Part shown: one piece after another, positions 18,814 through 27,222 of the stretch
How the letters are laid out: the number at the start of each line of letters is the position of its first letter
Position numbering within the stretch: position 1 is the first letter of the stretch
NCBI RefSeq assembly: GCF_020687545.1
Contig: NZ_JAJEQX010000005.1
Span: 1-64,000 of the forward strand
DNA: 64,000 nt
Reading direction: 5' to 3'
DNA from: Ruminococcus turbiniformis
GTDB taxonomy: Bacteria > Bacillota > Clostridia > Lachnospirales > Lachnospiraceae
Made by a program: the position numbers and the translations under genes
Notes under the pieces: model-generated
Database searches by the model: none
What the model saw: the letters and a program-made list of their open reading frames with translations, nothing else
Told to the model about the DNA's origin: nothing

Positions 18814-19168
18814 AAAGTTTGTGTGTATCATCTGTCCGAACAGCTGCGAGATCGAGGCGTCTGTGGAGGACGGGAAAATACAGGCCATTTCGGGAAACAA
18901 GTGTAAAAAAGGAGAGGAATACGTCGTCCAGGAGCTGACTGACCCGAGAAGGACGATCTCCTCGTCAGTGCTGATCGAGGGTTCATTTCTCCCTCTGTGC
19001 AGTGTCCGGCTTACAAAACCCGTACCGAAGAAAGAGATCTTCCGGGTGATGGAGGAAATTAATAAAGTTCATCTGAAAGCGCCGGTGAGCGCGGGAGATG
19101 TTGTGATACAGGATGTATGCGGGCTCGGCAGTGACGTGATTGTCACGAAGAACATGGAAAGGGTATGA
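18803..19168 (+). CDS. DUF1667 small Cys-containing redox subunit
   Basis: A 121-residue DUF1667 protein. CIICPNSCEIE near the N-terminus gives a CxxCxxxC pattern, with a further Cys in NKCKKGEEY, consistent with a small Fe-S cluster. It overlaps the preceding oxidoreductase by 11 bases and is the usual third member of the GlpA-like trio, probably an electron-transfer subunit. The biochemical role of the family is poorly defined. Confidence 0.85.
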   Translation: MNSRKFVCIICPNSCEIEASVEDGKIQAISGNKCKKGEEYVVQELTDPRRTISSSVLIEGSFLPLCSVRLTKPVPKKEIFRVMEEINKVHLKAPVSAGDVVIQDVCGLGSDVIVTKNMERV

Positions 19169-19175
19169 GTAGCGC

Positions 19176-20105
19176 GTGGACTTTTTCGAGATCTTTCAGA
19201 AGATGCTGCTTCTTCTGATAGTAATTGCAGTCGGGGCAGCGGCGACGAGATTCCATGTGATGGATGAAAAGACAAACGATGCTCTCTCGGATCTGGTGAT
19301 CTCTGTCACGCTGCCCTGCTCGATTCTATATTCTGTTGTAAACAGTGACCGTCTTCTTGACAATCTTCAGGTTGTATCCCTGACATTTCTGGGGATCGCT
19401 GTTGCGCTTGCGATGATTGTGTTCTCGAAGGCTATGGTCGTTGTTTTAAAAGTGCCCCTGACACAGAGAAATTTATGCCGCTATATGATGATCTTCTCAA
19501 ATTCTGCCTTTATCGGATTTCCGGTGCTCAAAGCGGTATTCGGCCCGGATTCCGTATTTTATGCGGCTGTTTATAATATGGTTTCCATGATTCTGTCCTA
19601 TACTTACGGAATTGTGCTGATCTCCGGGGAGGAGAGCAGGGAGAATAAGAACAGATTTAATATAAAAATGATACTGACTCCTGTAATGATAAGTTCTGTG
19701 TTCGCTTATATCATGTATCTCCTGAACCTTCAGCTCCCGGCGGTCATAACGGAAACGCTCGGGTTCATCGACCCGGTGACGAGTCCGTTAAGCCTTCTCT
19801 GTGTCGGGTGTTCTCTTGCAAGAATACCGGCGAAGAAAGTGCTCAGTGCGTGGAGAGTGCACCTGGCGATTGCGCTGCGGATGATTCTGTTCCCTGTGCT
19901 GTGCTTCTATATCCTTCAGGCGCTCGGCGTTCCGCTTATGATAAACGGAGTGGTGACTGTTATCGCGGCTATGCCGACGGCCGCCAGCACAACAATGTTC
20001 TGTGCCAGGTATGGAAACGACCAGCAGCTTGCCTCATCGGCGATTTTTGTCACAACGCTTTTGTCAGCGGTTACGATTCCGCTTCTTTGCCGGGTTCTTT
20101 TTTAA
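19176..20105 (+). CDS. AEC-family (auxin efflux carrier-like) transporter
   Basis: A 309-residue membrane protein with about ten hydrophobic segments, the normal AEC length. Typical features are the N-terminal NDALSDLVISVTLPCSILYSVV and the mid-protein PLSLLCVGCSLA. Bacterial AEC proteins move malate, lactate-like hydroxy acids or similar anions. The GTG at 19176 is used; its ribosome site is weak, so coupling to DUF1667 is likely. It closes the operon before a strong terminator. Export or exchange of an organic-acid product is a reasonable guess. Confidence 0.88.
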   Translation: MDFFEIFQKMLLLLIVIAVGAAATRFHVMDEKTNDALSDLVISVTLPCSILYSVVNSDRLLDNLQVVSLTFLGIAVALAMIVFSKAMVVVLKVPLTQRNLCRYMMIFSNSAFIGFPVLKAVFGPDSVFYAAVYNMVSMILSYTYGIVLISGEESRENKNRFNIKMILTPVMISSVFAYIMYLLNLQLPAVITETLGFIDPVTSPLSLLCVGCSLARIPAKKVLSAWRVHLAIALRMILFPVLCFYILQALGVPLMINGVVTVIAAMPTAASTTMFCARYGNDQQLASSAIFVTTLLSAVTIPLLCRVLF

Positions 20106-20107
20106 AG

Positions 20108-20155
20108 AAAATCCCTTTTTGCAGGAAATATACATTCTGTAAAAAGGGATTTTTT
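20108..20155 (+). terminator. Rho-independent terminator of the LarA/GlpA-like operon
   Basis: AATCCCTTTTTGCAG pairs with CTGTAAAAAGGGATT around a 12-base loop and runs into TTTTTT. It lies directly after the AEC gene stop and also faces the convergent GntR gene. Confidence 0.9.
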
Positions 20156-20198
20156 CAAGATAAAAATTTCATGATATAAAACAGAAACATGTATGCGG

Positions 20199-20876
20199 CT
20201 ATAAGTCGGATGAGACTGATGAGAGATAAGAAAGAACAATATTCCTCTGCTGTTCCAGATGAGTTTCTATCAGTCCATAAAGTTGGCCCACATTTCCCCC
20301 TGTGGATATTGCCTTAAGGATCTGTTCATGTTCATTGCAAGCCTCAGAGAGGCTGCCCGGAATGATCAGATTCTTTGTGGTTAATGATGAAATCCGATAC
20401 TGATAAGAAGCAAAGAGGTCATCGAATTCATCATTTTTTGCAGAATTAACCAATGATCTGTGAAATTCAAAATCAAACTCAGAAAATACAGCTATATCTT
20501 CGGTCTCTTTCAGCGCTTCTTTCATAGATGCGAGTATTCCATACATTTTTTTGATACATTTTTGGCTTTCTGAATTATTGATATTGCCAGAAAGATTTAT
20601 AGCGCAAAATGTTTCGATCGCAACACGGACCTGATATGTACTGTGTACGTCGTTATAAGACATCTGGTGCAGACAAAATCCCTTACTTGGGATAATATCT
20701 ATGTATTTGTCCTGACTTAAGCGTACGAGTGCATCTTTAAAAGGGGTTCTTGAAATTCCGAGTTCACTGCACATTTTTGTTTCCGAATAAATAACATTAG
20801 GTTCAAGTTTACATTCCGTGATAAGTTTTTTTAAATGGTGATATGCCTTTTCCTGCAATGGCCGGTGTGTATACAT
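20199..20876 (-). CDS. GntR-family regulator, FCD (FadR-like) type
   Basis: About 225 residues: a winged-helix GntR domain (YHHLKKLITECKLEPNVIYSETKMCSELGISRTPFKDALVRL) and an all-helical FCD ligand domain with FDFEFHRSLVNSA and late HEQILKAI...HLEQQR metal/ligand histidines. A longer frame starts at 20942 without a ribosome site. The ATG at 20876 behind AAAGGAG is preferred. Perfect GTATAC-centred palindromes in its own leader and at the two neighbouring operon promoters make it the obvious regulator of both. Confidence 0.88.
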   Translation of the reverse strand: MYTHRPLQEKAYHHLKKLITECKLEPNVIYSETKMCSELGISRTPFKDALVRLSQDKYIDIIPSKGFCLHQMSYNDVHSTYQVRVAIETFCAINLSGNINNSESQKCIKKMYGILASMKEALKETEDIAVFSEFDFEFHRSLVNSAKNDEFDDLFASYQYRISSLTTKNLIIPGSLSEACNEHEQILKAISTGGNVGQLYGLIETHLEQQRNIVLSYLSSVSSDL

Positions 20877-20920
20877 GTTATTGTGTACTCCTTTATTGGT
20901 GAAATTGGATATTATTACCT

Positions 20921-20930
20921 TTGTATACAA
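20921..20930. promoter_or_regulatory. GTATAC-centred palindrome in the GntR gene leader
   Basis: TTGTATACAA is a perfect 10-bp palindrome 45 bases upstream of the regulator start. It has the GT(N)AC half-site form expected for FCD-type GntR proteins. Probable autoregulation site. Confidence 0.55.
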
Positions 20931-21076
20931 TAATCCTAGCATTCCAAATGAGTTTTATCAATCTTAATTTCTGAAAAAATAATAAAAGAGTTATCAGATA
21001 TGTATTTTATGCTGAATTATCATGTAATTATATATTATGCATAAAAAAATAATATAAAATTTAGAAAATTTATCTC

Positions 21077-21106
21077 TTGACCGGTATACCGGTATTCTGC
21101 AATAAT
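21077..21106 (+). promoter_or_regulatory. Promoter and operator of the amidohydrolase operon
   Basis: TTGACC (21077-21082) and AATAAT (21101-21106) with an 18-base spacer. The perfect 14-bp palindrome ACCGGTATACCGGT (21080-21093) overlaps the -35 box and is followed by a second partial GGTATTC. The same arrangement recurs on the opposite-strand promoter at 29617-29645. Confidence 0.75.
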
Positions 21107-21180
21107 ATAATCATCACAGTGGATCCGAAGTGATGTGCGAATCGATTATTTTTAAAATATTTGAAGAGAGGAGGAGGTAA

Positions 21181-22788
21181 ATGTATTTTGCGGATAAAGT
21201 GTTTATTAATGGAAAGTTTTACACAATGGAAAGCGAGGGTAAATATGCCGAAGCTGTAGCTGTAAAGGATGGAAAATTTATCTTTGTCGGAACAACAGAA
21301 GAAGCTGTGGAGCTGGCAAAGGGAGAAATTATCGATCTGCAGGGCGCTCCTGTACTTCCGGCTTTTACTGATACTCATATACATCTGGTAATGGACTGCG
21401 AAGCAAGGCAGAGAGCCGATTTAAAAGGAGCATGTTCAATCGGTGAAGTCTTGAAGCTAATGAAAGAAAAGGCTGAAAACATTCCACATGGCCGATGGGT
21501 ACAGGGAACAGGACTGCATATTGAGCATATAAAGGAACAGCGATTTCCTGACAGACATGATCTGGATAAGATAGCGAAGGATGTTCCTATTCTGGTTCAG
21601 AGTTATTGCGGACATATTTTTATGCTGAACAGCAAGGCGCTTGAAAAAGCCGGCATAGGAAAAGGTTTTAAATGGCATATCGACGGCCTGGTAGATTTTG
21701 ACGATGATGGAGAACCAACAGGTATTGTAAGAGAAGGAATTTATAATGACTGCATTTTGCCGGCTATGGGACCGATCCTTCCAACATATGATATAAAAAA
21801 GGAAGCACTCTATGGAGAACTGAAAGAATGCGTAAAAAACGGGATTGTATGTGCATCCACATATACGTCTTATTCGGGCGATCCTCTAGAGTATCTATAT
21901 CAGTATAAAGAACTGGAAGATGAAGGACGCCTGCCTGTTAGAATCATTTTAAATTCGTCAGCGCCGCTGGCAAAATCAATAGGAGCTGTAACTGGAATCG
22001 GAAATGAAAATATTATGATTGGAGCAAAAAAGCTTTTTTCAGACGGTTCGCTGAATTCGAGATCGGCAGCTTTATTTGAAGGATACAGCGACGAACCTGA
22101 GACGTACGGGGTTCTTGTTCATGATCAAAAGGAGATGAATAAAGAAGTTCTGGAAGCTTATCAGTATGGTATGGAAGTATCTGTTCATGCAATTGGAGAC
22201 AGGGCTATGGAAATGGTGATTACAGCGGCGGAAAATGCGGTGAAAGTTTGCGGTGTTAAAAAACATTTTCGTATTATCCATGCCATGCTTCCGGCAGCGG
22301 GACATATTGAGAGAATGAAAAAACTTCCGGTAATATTAGATGTACAGCCGATTTTTCTCAGAAACTGGGTTGATCTTTGCGAGGAACGTATTGGAAAAGA
22401 GAGAATGCAGCATTTTATGCCGCTTAAATCGTACATGGATGCTGGAATGGTTGTGACAGGAGGGTCTGATGCACCGGTGGAGGACATAAATCCTCTGCTA
22501 GGAATTGAGTGTGCCGTTACACGGACGGTACCGGGAGAAGAGAGTGGAAAAGCACTTGTTCCAAAAGAATGTATCAGCGTTTTCCAGGCTGTATCCATGT
22601 TTACAAAAAATGCAGCTTTCTGTACAGATCAGGAAAAGGTGAGAGGAACGATTACCCCGGGAAAATTGGCGGATTTCATTGTGCTTAGCAAGGATATATT
22701 TACTATTCCGAAAAAGGAAATTCATAAAATTAAAGTGGAAAAAACCATAAAGGGTGGAGTAATTGTTTATGAAAGTGTAAACGATTAA
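21181..22788 (+). CDS. YtcJ-like metal-dependent amidohydrolase
   Basis: A 535-residue amidohydrolase of the YtcJ/NfdA branch. Metal-site elements are visible in order: FTDTHIHL (HxH), KLFSDGSLNSRSA, VSVHAIGDRAM, RIIHAM and GSDAPVE (the late Asp). TPGKLADFIVLSKD is the typical C-terminal beta-sandwich motif. These enzymes hydrolyse N-acyl, amide or cyclic amide bonds; the substrate cannot be read from sequence. GAGGAGGAGGTAA precedes the ATG. It is first in an operon with a symporter, a dipeptidase and an amino-acid-type permease, pointing to uptake and cleavage of an amide-linked compound. Confidence 0.88.
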   Translation: MYFADKVFINGKFYTMESEGKYAEAVAVKDGKFIFVGTTEEAVELAKGEIIDLQGAPVLPAFTDTHIHLVMDCEARQRADLKGACSIGEVLKLMKEKAENIPHGRWVQGTGLHIEHIKEQRFPDRHDLDKIAKDVPILVQSYCGHIFMLNSKALEKAGIGKGFKWHIDGLVDFDDDGEPTGIVREGIYNDCILPAMGPILPTYDIKKEALYGELKECVKNGIVCASTYTSYSGDPLEYLYQYKELEDEGRLPVRIILNSSAPLAKSIGAVTGIGNENIMIGAKKLFSDGSLNSRSAALFEGYSDEPETYGVLVHDQKEMNKEVLEAYQYGMEVSVHAIGDRAMEMVITAAENAVKVCGVKKHFRIIHAMLPAAGHIERMKKLPVILDVQPIFLRNWVDLCEERIGKERMQHFMPLKSYMDAGMVVTGGSDAPVEDINPLLGIECAVTRTVPGEESGKALVPKECISVFQAVSMFTKNAAFCTDQEKVRGTITPGKLADFIVLSKDIFTIPKKEIHKIKVEKTIKGGVIVYESVND

Positions 22789-22802
22789 ATAGGAGGGATA
22801 AT

Positions 22803-24233
22803 ATGTCAGTTCTTGATACAGTTATTGTCGTTGTTTATCTTGTTGTTCTGGTTTTGATAGGATATTTTGCCGGACGAGGTGTAAAAACAAATGAAGATGC
22901 GGTTGTAGCAGGAAGAAGTTTCAAGAGTTTTACAGCAGCGGTCGGAAAGGCTGCGAATCTGGCGGGAGGTTCGACGTCAGTTGGTGGAACCGGATATGGT
23001 TATACGTTCGGATTGAGCGGTATGTGGTATGGGCTTTCAAATCTGGTAACCAGCCTGCTGGCAGCTCCCTTCTGTAAAAGAATATGGAAAGCAATGCAGA
23101 GAGGAAAATTCATATCTATCGGCGAATATCTTGGATATCGGTTTGGACGTCCGGCAAATCTGATTGCAAATCTACTGAATTTGTTTGCGTATATGGGATT
23201 TGTTGCTTCTCAGGTTGTTGCTACAGGTACGATCTGCCATGCGCTTCTTGGATGGGATTTGAATCTTGCGATGGTTATTACGACGGTAGTTGTAATTCTC
23301 TATACATGTACGGGAGGATTGAAAGCCGTTGTTTATACAGATTACATGCAGCTTTTTGTACTGTTTTTAGGTATGATTTTTATTCTTTTACCAAAGTCTG
23401 TATCCGAAGTGGGTGGAGTTGACGCACTGATTTCATCTCTTCCAGCCTCTTTTATGGATATCGGGGCTATGGGATGGTTTACGATTATCGGTGTTATTGT
23501 CGTACCAACAGTTTTGAATACGGTTACGATGCAGGCGTTTTATGGTTACCTTGCATCTTGCAGAGATGAAAAAGCGGCGTGGAAGTCAAGTGTACAGGCG
23601 GGATTCCTTTACATTTTCCCTGCTATGGCAGTTGTTATTATCGGCATGTGTGCTGTTGTACTTTATCCAGATCTCGCATCAAGCAATGATGCGCTTCCGA
23701 CTATGATTCTGAGCCTGCTCCCGCAGGGACTGGTAGGAGTTCTGTTTGCTGCATGTATTGCGGCGACAATGTCTACATCTGACACGTGCCTTCTTTGCAG
23801 TGCAACATGTTTTACAAATATTTACAGAGAATTTATTAAAAAGGATGCAACGGATAAAGAAGTATTAAGAGTAAGCAGAATTTCAATGGCAGTGATTGGT
23901 CTGGGCGTTCTTTTGATTACAATGGTAAACCAGGATATTATCAGTTTGATTACAATGGGATATGCATTAGGAGTTGGAGGACTTCTGGTTCCGTTTTTCG
24001 CCTGCTATTTCTCAAAACGTGCTACATCGGCAGGATGTCTTGCGGCAATGTTGGTAGGCGGTATCTCTTACCTGATTTTGAGCTTGACTGTCAGCTGGCC
24101 GCCTCTGTTTGTGTCTCTTCCGGCAAGTGCCGTTGCAATGATAGTAGTTTCAGCTTTAACACCGGCACCGGATCCGAAGTGCTATGACCTCTATTTTGAT
24201 GAAGAATGGGAAAAGGCACATCCGGAAGGATAA
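22803..24233 (+). CDS. Sodium:solute symporter (SSF family)
   Basis: A 476-residue membrane protein with about 12-13 hydrophobic segments. SSF hallmarks are the N-terminal GYFAGRGVKTNEDAVVAGRS, the TGGLKAVVYTDYMQ helix and AACIAATMSTSDTCLLCSAT, the conserved sodium-site region. AGGAGGGATAAT precedes the ATG, 14 bases after the amidohydrolase. SSF carriers import sugars, amino acids, pantothenate or organic acids with sodium. Here it is probably the uptake route for the amidohydrolase substrate. Confidence 0.9.
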   Translation: MSVLDTVIVVVYLVVLVLIGYFAGRGVKTNEDAVVAGRSFKSFTAAVGKAANLAGGSTSVGGTGYGYTFGLSGMWYGLSNLVTSLLAAPFCKRIWKAMQRGKFISIGEYLGYRFGRPANLIANLLNLFAYMGFVASQVVATGTICHALLGWDLNLAMVITTVVVILYTCTGGLKAVVYTDYMQLFVLFLGMIFILLPKSVSEVGGVDALISSLPASFMDIGAMGWFTIIGVIVVPTVLNTVTMQAFYGYLASCRDEKAAWKSSVQAGFLYIFPAMAVVIIGMCAVVLYPDLASSNDALPTMILSLLPQGLVGVLFAACIAATMSTSDTCLLCSATCFTNIYREFIKKDATDKEVLRVSRISMAVIGLGVLLITMVNQDIISLITMGYALGVGGLLVPFFACYFSKRATSAGCLAAMLVGGISYLILSLTVSWPPLFVSLPASAVAMIVVSALTPAPDPKCYDLYFDEEWEKAHPEG

Positions 24234-24251
24234 AAGTACACTGTATCAAAC

Positions 24252-24281
24252 AGGCTGCTATCTGGCGGACAGAATTTATTC
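24252..24281 (+). promoter_or_regulatory. Intercistronic stem-loop between symporter and dipeptidase genes
   Basis: CTGGCGGACAGAAT pairs with ATTCTGTTCGCCAG (one G-T pair) around TT, followed by TGATTTTAAT. It may act as a weak terminator or an mRNA-stability hairpin inside the operon. Confidence 0.7.
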
Positions 24282-24355
24282 TGTTCGCCAGTGATTTTAA
24301 TACAGATGTCTCAGAAATACAGTTATTAAGAAAGCAAAAACAGGAGGTAAGTCGT

Positions 24356-25753
24356 ATGAATTATAGTCCATCTTGCGATACACTGGCAATACCGGGAGAA
24401 TATACTTTGTCAGGAAATAATATACTTGCAAAGAACAGCGACAGAGAGGTCACAGAATCTCAGCAGCTGGTATTTATTCCGGCTGGAGATCATAGAGAAG
24501 ATGAAAAAGAGCAGTGCACATATATAAAAATTAAACAGGTTCCTCATACTTATGCTGTTATCGGCTCAAAGCCATGGTGGATATGGGGATTTGAAATGGG
24601 AATAAATGAATGGGGAGTATCAATTGGAAATGAAGCGGAATGGGCAAATGTGCAGGTGAAAGATGAGGATGCGCTTTTGGGAATGGACCTGGTGCGCCTT
24701 GGCCTGCAGCGTTCAAGAACAGCTTTCGAAGCCCTGAAAGTGATCACGGATCTGTTGGAGACATATGGGCAGGGAGGCTCCTGTAAATATGGCACGTCAC
24801 GTTCGGAATCTTCTTATCATAATACATTTGTAATTGCGGATCCGGAAGAGATATACCTTCTTGAAACAGTGAGAGAGCACTGGGTATATAAGAAAATAGA
24901 TGACGTTGCAGCTGTATCCAATATATATACGATAGGAAGAGATTATGACGGACTGTCTAAGGATATTGAAATGTTCGCACAGTCAAAAGGACTCCAAAAT
25001 CCAGACCAGACATTTGATTTCGCAAAGAGCTTCATGCTTTTGAACTATCACTTTATGGGCGGATTTTATAGAACCCGGTGGGCCGGTAAAATGCTTAGGG
25101 AAAAGAAAGGAAGCTTAGATGCGGAAAATGTATTGGATATTTTAAGGGGACATTATGAAGGAACGTTTATTGAAAATAACTGGAGCGCTGTCGGGGGATG
25201 TGTCCCTTGTGTCTGCATGCATGGCAGTGCGCCTACCTTTACGCAGACAGCTGCGAGTATGGTGGTTGAATATCACAGAACACCATACAAAGAACTGCTG
25301 TTTACTTACTGGGGATCGCTTTGTCCGCCATGCTGCAGCTTTATCATCCCATTTTATAATACTGGATATATACCGGAGATTGTGGGCAGAGGGAAAAACT
25401 ATTATGAAGAAGATTCTCTTTGGTGGAAGATTAATCGTATGGTGTCTGATATTGAATCAAATTATGAACGTTATCATTTGATGCTTGATGAAGTACGTCC
25501 TTCGGTTGAACGCAGATTCAGAGAGATGGCGGCAGAAGCCGAGAAAGAGGCGGAGGATCTGCTTCGGGCAGGAAGGAATGATGAGGCGTGCGGGCTGTTA
25601 AACGGTCTTACAGATAAATGTCTGGATGAAGTGACAGATCTGGTAAATAAGCTTACAAAAAAAATAGAGGAGGATATGAAACAATATTCTGGAGAGATAT
25701 ACCGGGCCTCTTATCTGTCTTCATATAGAAAAAAAGTGAAATATCCTGACTGA
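24356..25753 (+). CDS. C69-family dipeptidase / secernin-like hydrolase
   Basis: A 465-residue N-terminal-nucleophile hydrolase. Cys7 in SPSCDTLAIPGE is the expected catalytic cysteine exposed by removal of a short propeptide, and LAKNSDRE is the second C69 hallmark. Mid-chain SYHNTFVIADPEEIYLLETV fits secernin/PepD. The C-terminus has a charged helical segment rich in Glu/Lys. The frame is open upstream to 24206, but the ATG at 24356 behind CAGGAGG is the start. It probably cleaves a dipeptide or amide-like product linked to the amidohydrolase and the two carriers in this operon. Confidence 0.88.
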   Translation: MNYSPSCDTLAIPGEYTLSGNNILAKNSDREVTESQQLVFIPAGDHREDEKEQCTYIKIKQVPHTYAVIGSKPWWIWGFEMGINEWGVSIGNEAEWANVQVKDEDALLGMDLVRLGLQRSRTAFEALKVITDLLETYGQGGSCKYGTSRSESSYHNTFVIADPEEIYLLETVREHWVYKKIDDVAAVSNIYTIGRDYDGLSKDIEMFAQSKGLQNPDQTFDFAKSFMLLNYHFMGGFYRTRWAGKMLREKKGSLDAENVLDILRGHYEGTFIENNWSAVGGCVPCVCMHGSAPTFTQTAASMVVEYHRTPYKELLFTYWGSLCPPCCSFIIPFYNTGYIPEIVGRGKNYYEEDSLWWKINRMVSDIESNYERYHLMLDEVRPSVERRFREMAAEAEKEAEDLLRAGRNDEACGLLNGLTDKCLDEVTDLVNKLTKKIEEDMKQYSGEIYRASYLSSYRKKVKYPD

Positions 25754-25777
25754 ATGGCTCGCAGGGGGCGGTATTAT

Positions 25778-27169
25778 ATGAAAAGAAAAAAACAAGGACT
25801 TTCATTTTTTGATTTATTTTCCCTGGGATTCGGGGCAATGGTGGGAGTTGGGTGGTCAGCGACTCTCAACAATCTGATGAAAAATGGAGGCGGCCCAATA
25901 CCGGCAACGCTTGGTTTTGCATTTGCGGCGGCGGTATTCATACCGGTTGCACTTTGTTTCGCAGAGCTTGCACCTGCCATACCGGTTTCCGGAGGTGTGG
26001 TTGCCTACGCCAGAAGGGTTTTTAGTAAACCTGTAACTTTCATTGCCGGCTGGTTTATGGCAATGGCCTACATAAGTATTGTTCTGTGGGAATCTATTGC
26101 TATTAACGACATAATAGGTTATATATTTCCGTCAATCAAGGGTGGGAGTCCGATGCATTCGCTTGTTGGAGAAAATATTTACGGGAGTACGATTATAGTG
26201 GGGATTGCATTGTCGCTTGTCGTGATTGTCATAAACTGGCGGGGAATAGAAAAAGGCGCGGCATTTCAAAGCACAATGACGTTCAGCCTTCTTGCAGGCA
26301 GTGTGATCTGTGTGATTTTTGCGCTTGCACATGCGGATCTTTCAAATCTTCTGCCCGTTTATTCCCAGGTAGAAGGAAAAAGCCATACTACAATATGGGC
26401 CGGGATTTTTACAATGTTCGGATTGGCGCCATCATATTTTTCCGGGTTTGATACGATTCCGCAGAGCGTTGAATCAGCGTCTGACGTGAATAAAAAGAAA
26501 TTGGGAAAAGTGATTGTGATCGCACTGATTTCAGCGGGAGTATTTTACGTGGCAATTTTTCTCTCAGCAGGAGCGGCATATCCATGGCTGGATACAATTA
26601 ATATGAACAGGCCGGTTCTTTCGAATTTGTTTGCAGAGATTTATCCGGGCATTTTAGGAACAGTTTTATGGTATATTTGCATTGTTGCGACTCTCGCAGG
26701 GCTGTTTGGTACATGGAATGGATTTTACATGGCAGGCTCCCGTGTCCTCTACGGTATGGCGAAGGCAGGGGTGCTGCCTCAGATTTTTGCAAAAGAACAT
26801 CCGAAATATAAAACCCCGTACATAGCAAATCTGTTTGTTGCTGTAACTATGTTTATAGGTCCGTTTCTTGGGGCGGGAGTCCTTGATATACTTAGTGTAC
26901 TTTCATCTTCCGGATTTGTGATCGGATGGGGAATTGCATGCCTGGCGCTTATTCGCCTGAGAAAAACCGAACCTGATTTGGAGAGACCATACAAAATTCC
27001 GGGAGGGACTGTTATTCCCAAATTTGCATTTGTATTCTGTGTGCTGATGCTTCTTAACTGCATTATTCCGGGAATGCCCGGGTATATGGGAATCGGTGGA
27101 CTGACAGCTTTTGCCGTATGGATGGCTCTGGGGATTATATTTTATAAAATATCAAATCGAATAAGATAA
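25778..27169 (+). CDS. APC-family amino acid/amine permease
   Basis: About 463 residues with 12 hydrophobic segments. FSLGFGAMVGVGWSATLNNLMKNGGGP is the APC first-helix substrate motif in a variant form, followed by CFAELAPAIPVSGGVVAYARRVF. A first ATG at 25754 lacks a ribosome site; the ATG at 25778 follows AGGGGGCGG and is preferred. It is the last gene of the operon and is followed by a strong terminator. The likely cargo is an amino acid or amine released by the hydrolases. Confidence 0.88.
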   Translation: MKRKKQGLSFFDLFSLGFGAMVGVGWSATLNNLMKNGGGPIPATLGFAFAAAVFIPVALCFAELAPAIPVSGGVVAYARRVFSKPVTFIAGWFMAMAYISIVLWESIAINDIIGYIFPSIKGGSPMHSLVGENIYGSTIIVGIALSLVVIVINWRGIEKGAAFQSTMTFSLLAGSVICVIFALAHADLSNLLPVYSQVEGKSHTTIWAGIFTMFGLAPSYFSGFDTIPQSVESASDVNKKKLGKVIVIALISAGVFYVAIFLSAGAAYPWLDTINMNRPVLSNLFAEIYPGILGTVLWYICIVATLAGLFGTWNGFYMAGSRVLYGMAKAGVLPQIFAKEHPKYKTPYIANLFVAVTMFIGPFLGAGVLDILSVLSSSGFVIGWGIACLALIRLRKTEPDLERPYKIPGGTVIPKFAFVFCVLMLLNCIIPGMPGYMGIGGLTAFAVWMALGIIFYKISNRIR

Positions 27170-27174
27170 ATTAG

Positions 27175-27206
27175 AAAGGGTGCATCAGATACGGTGCACC
27201 CTTTTT
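27175..27206. terminator. Bidirectional terminator between convergent operons
   Basis: AAAGGGTGCA and TGCACCCTTTTT form a stem around a ten-base loop, with T-rich sequence on both strands. It separates the amidohydrolase operon from the convergent acid-sugar kinase gene. Confidence 0.88.
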
Positions 27207-27222
27207 GTGTAGCAGAAGATCT

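Noticed and set aside
20199-20942. Longer start for the GntR protein at 20942
   Set aside because: The extra 22 codons have no ribosome site and would run through the TTGTATACAA operator.
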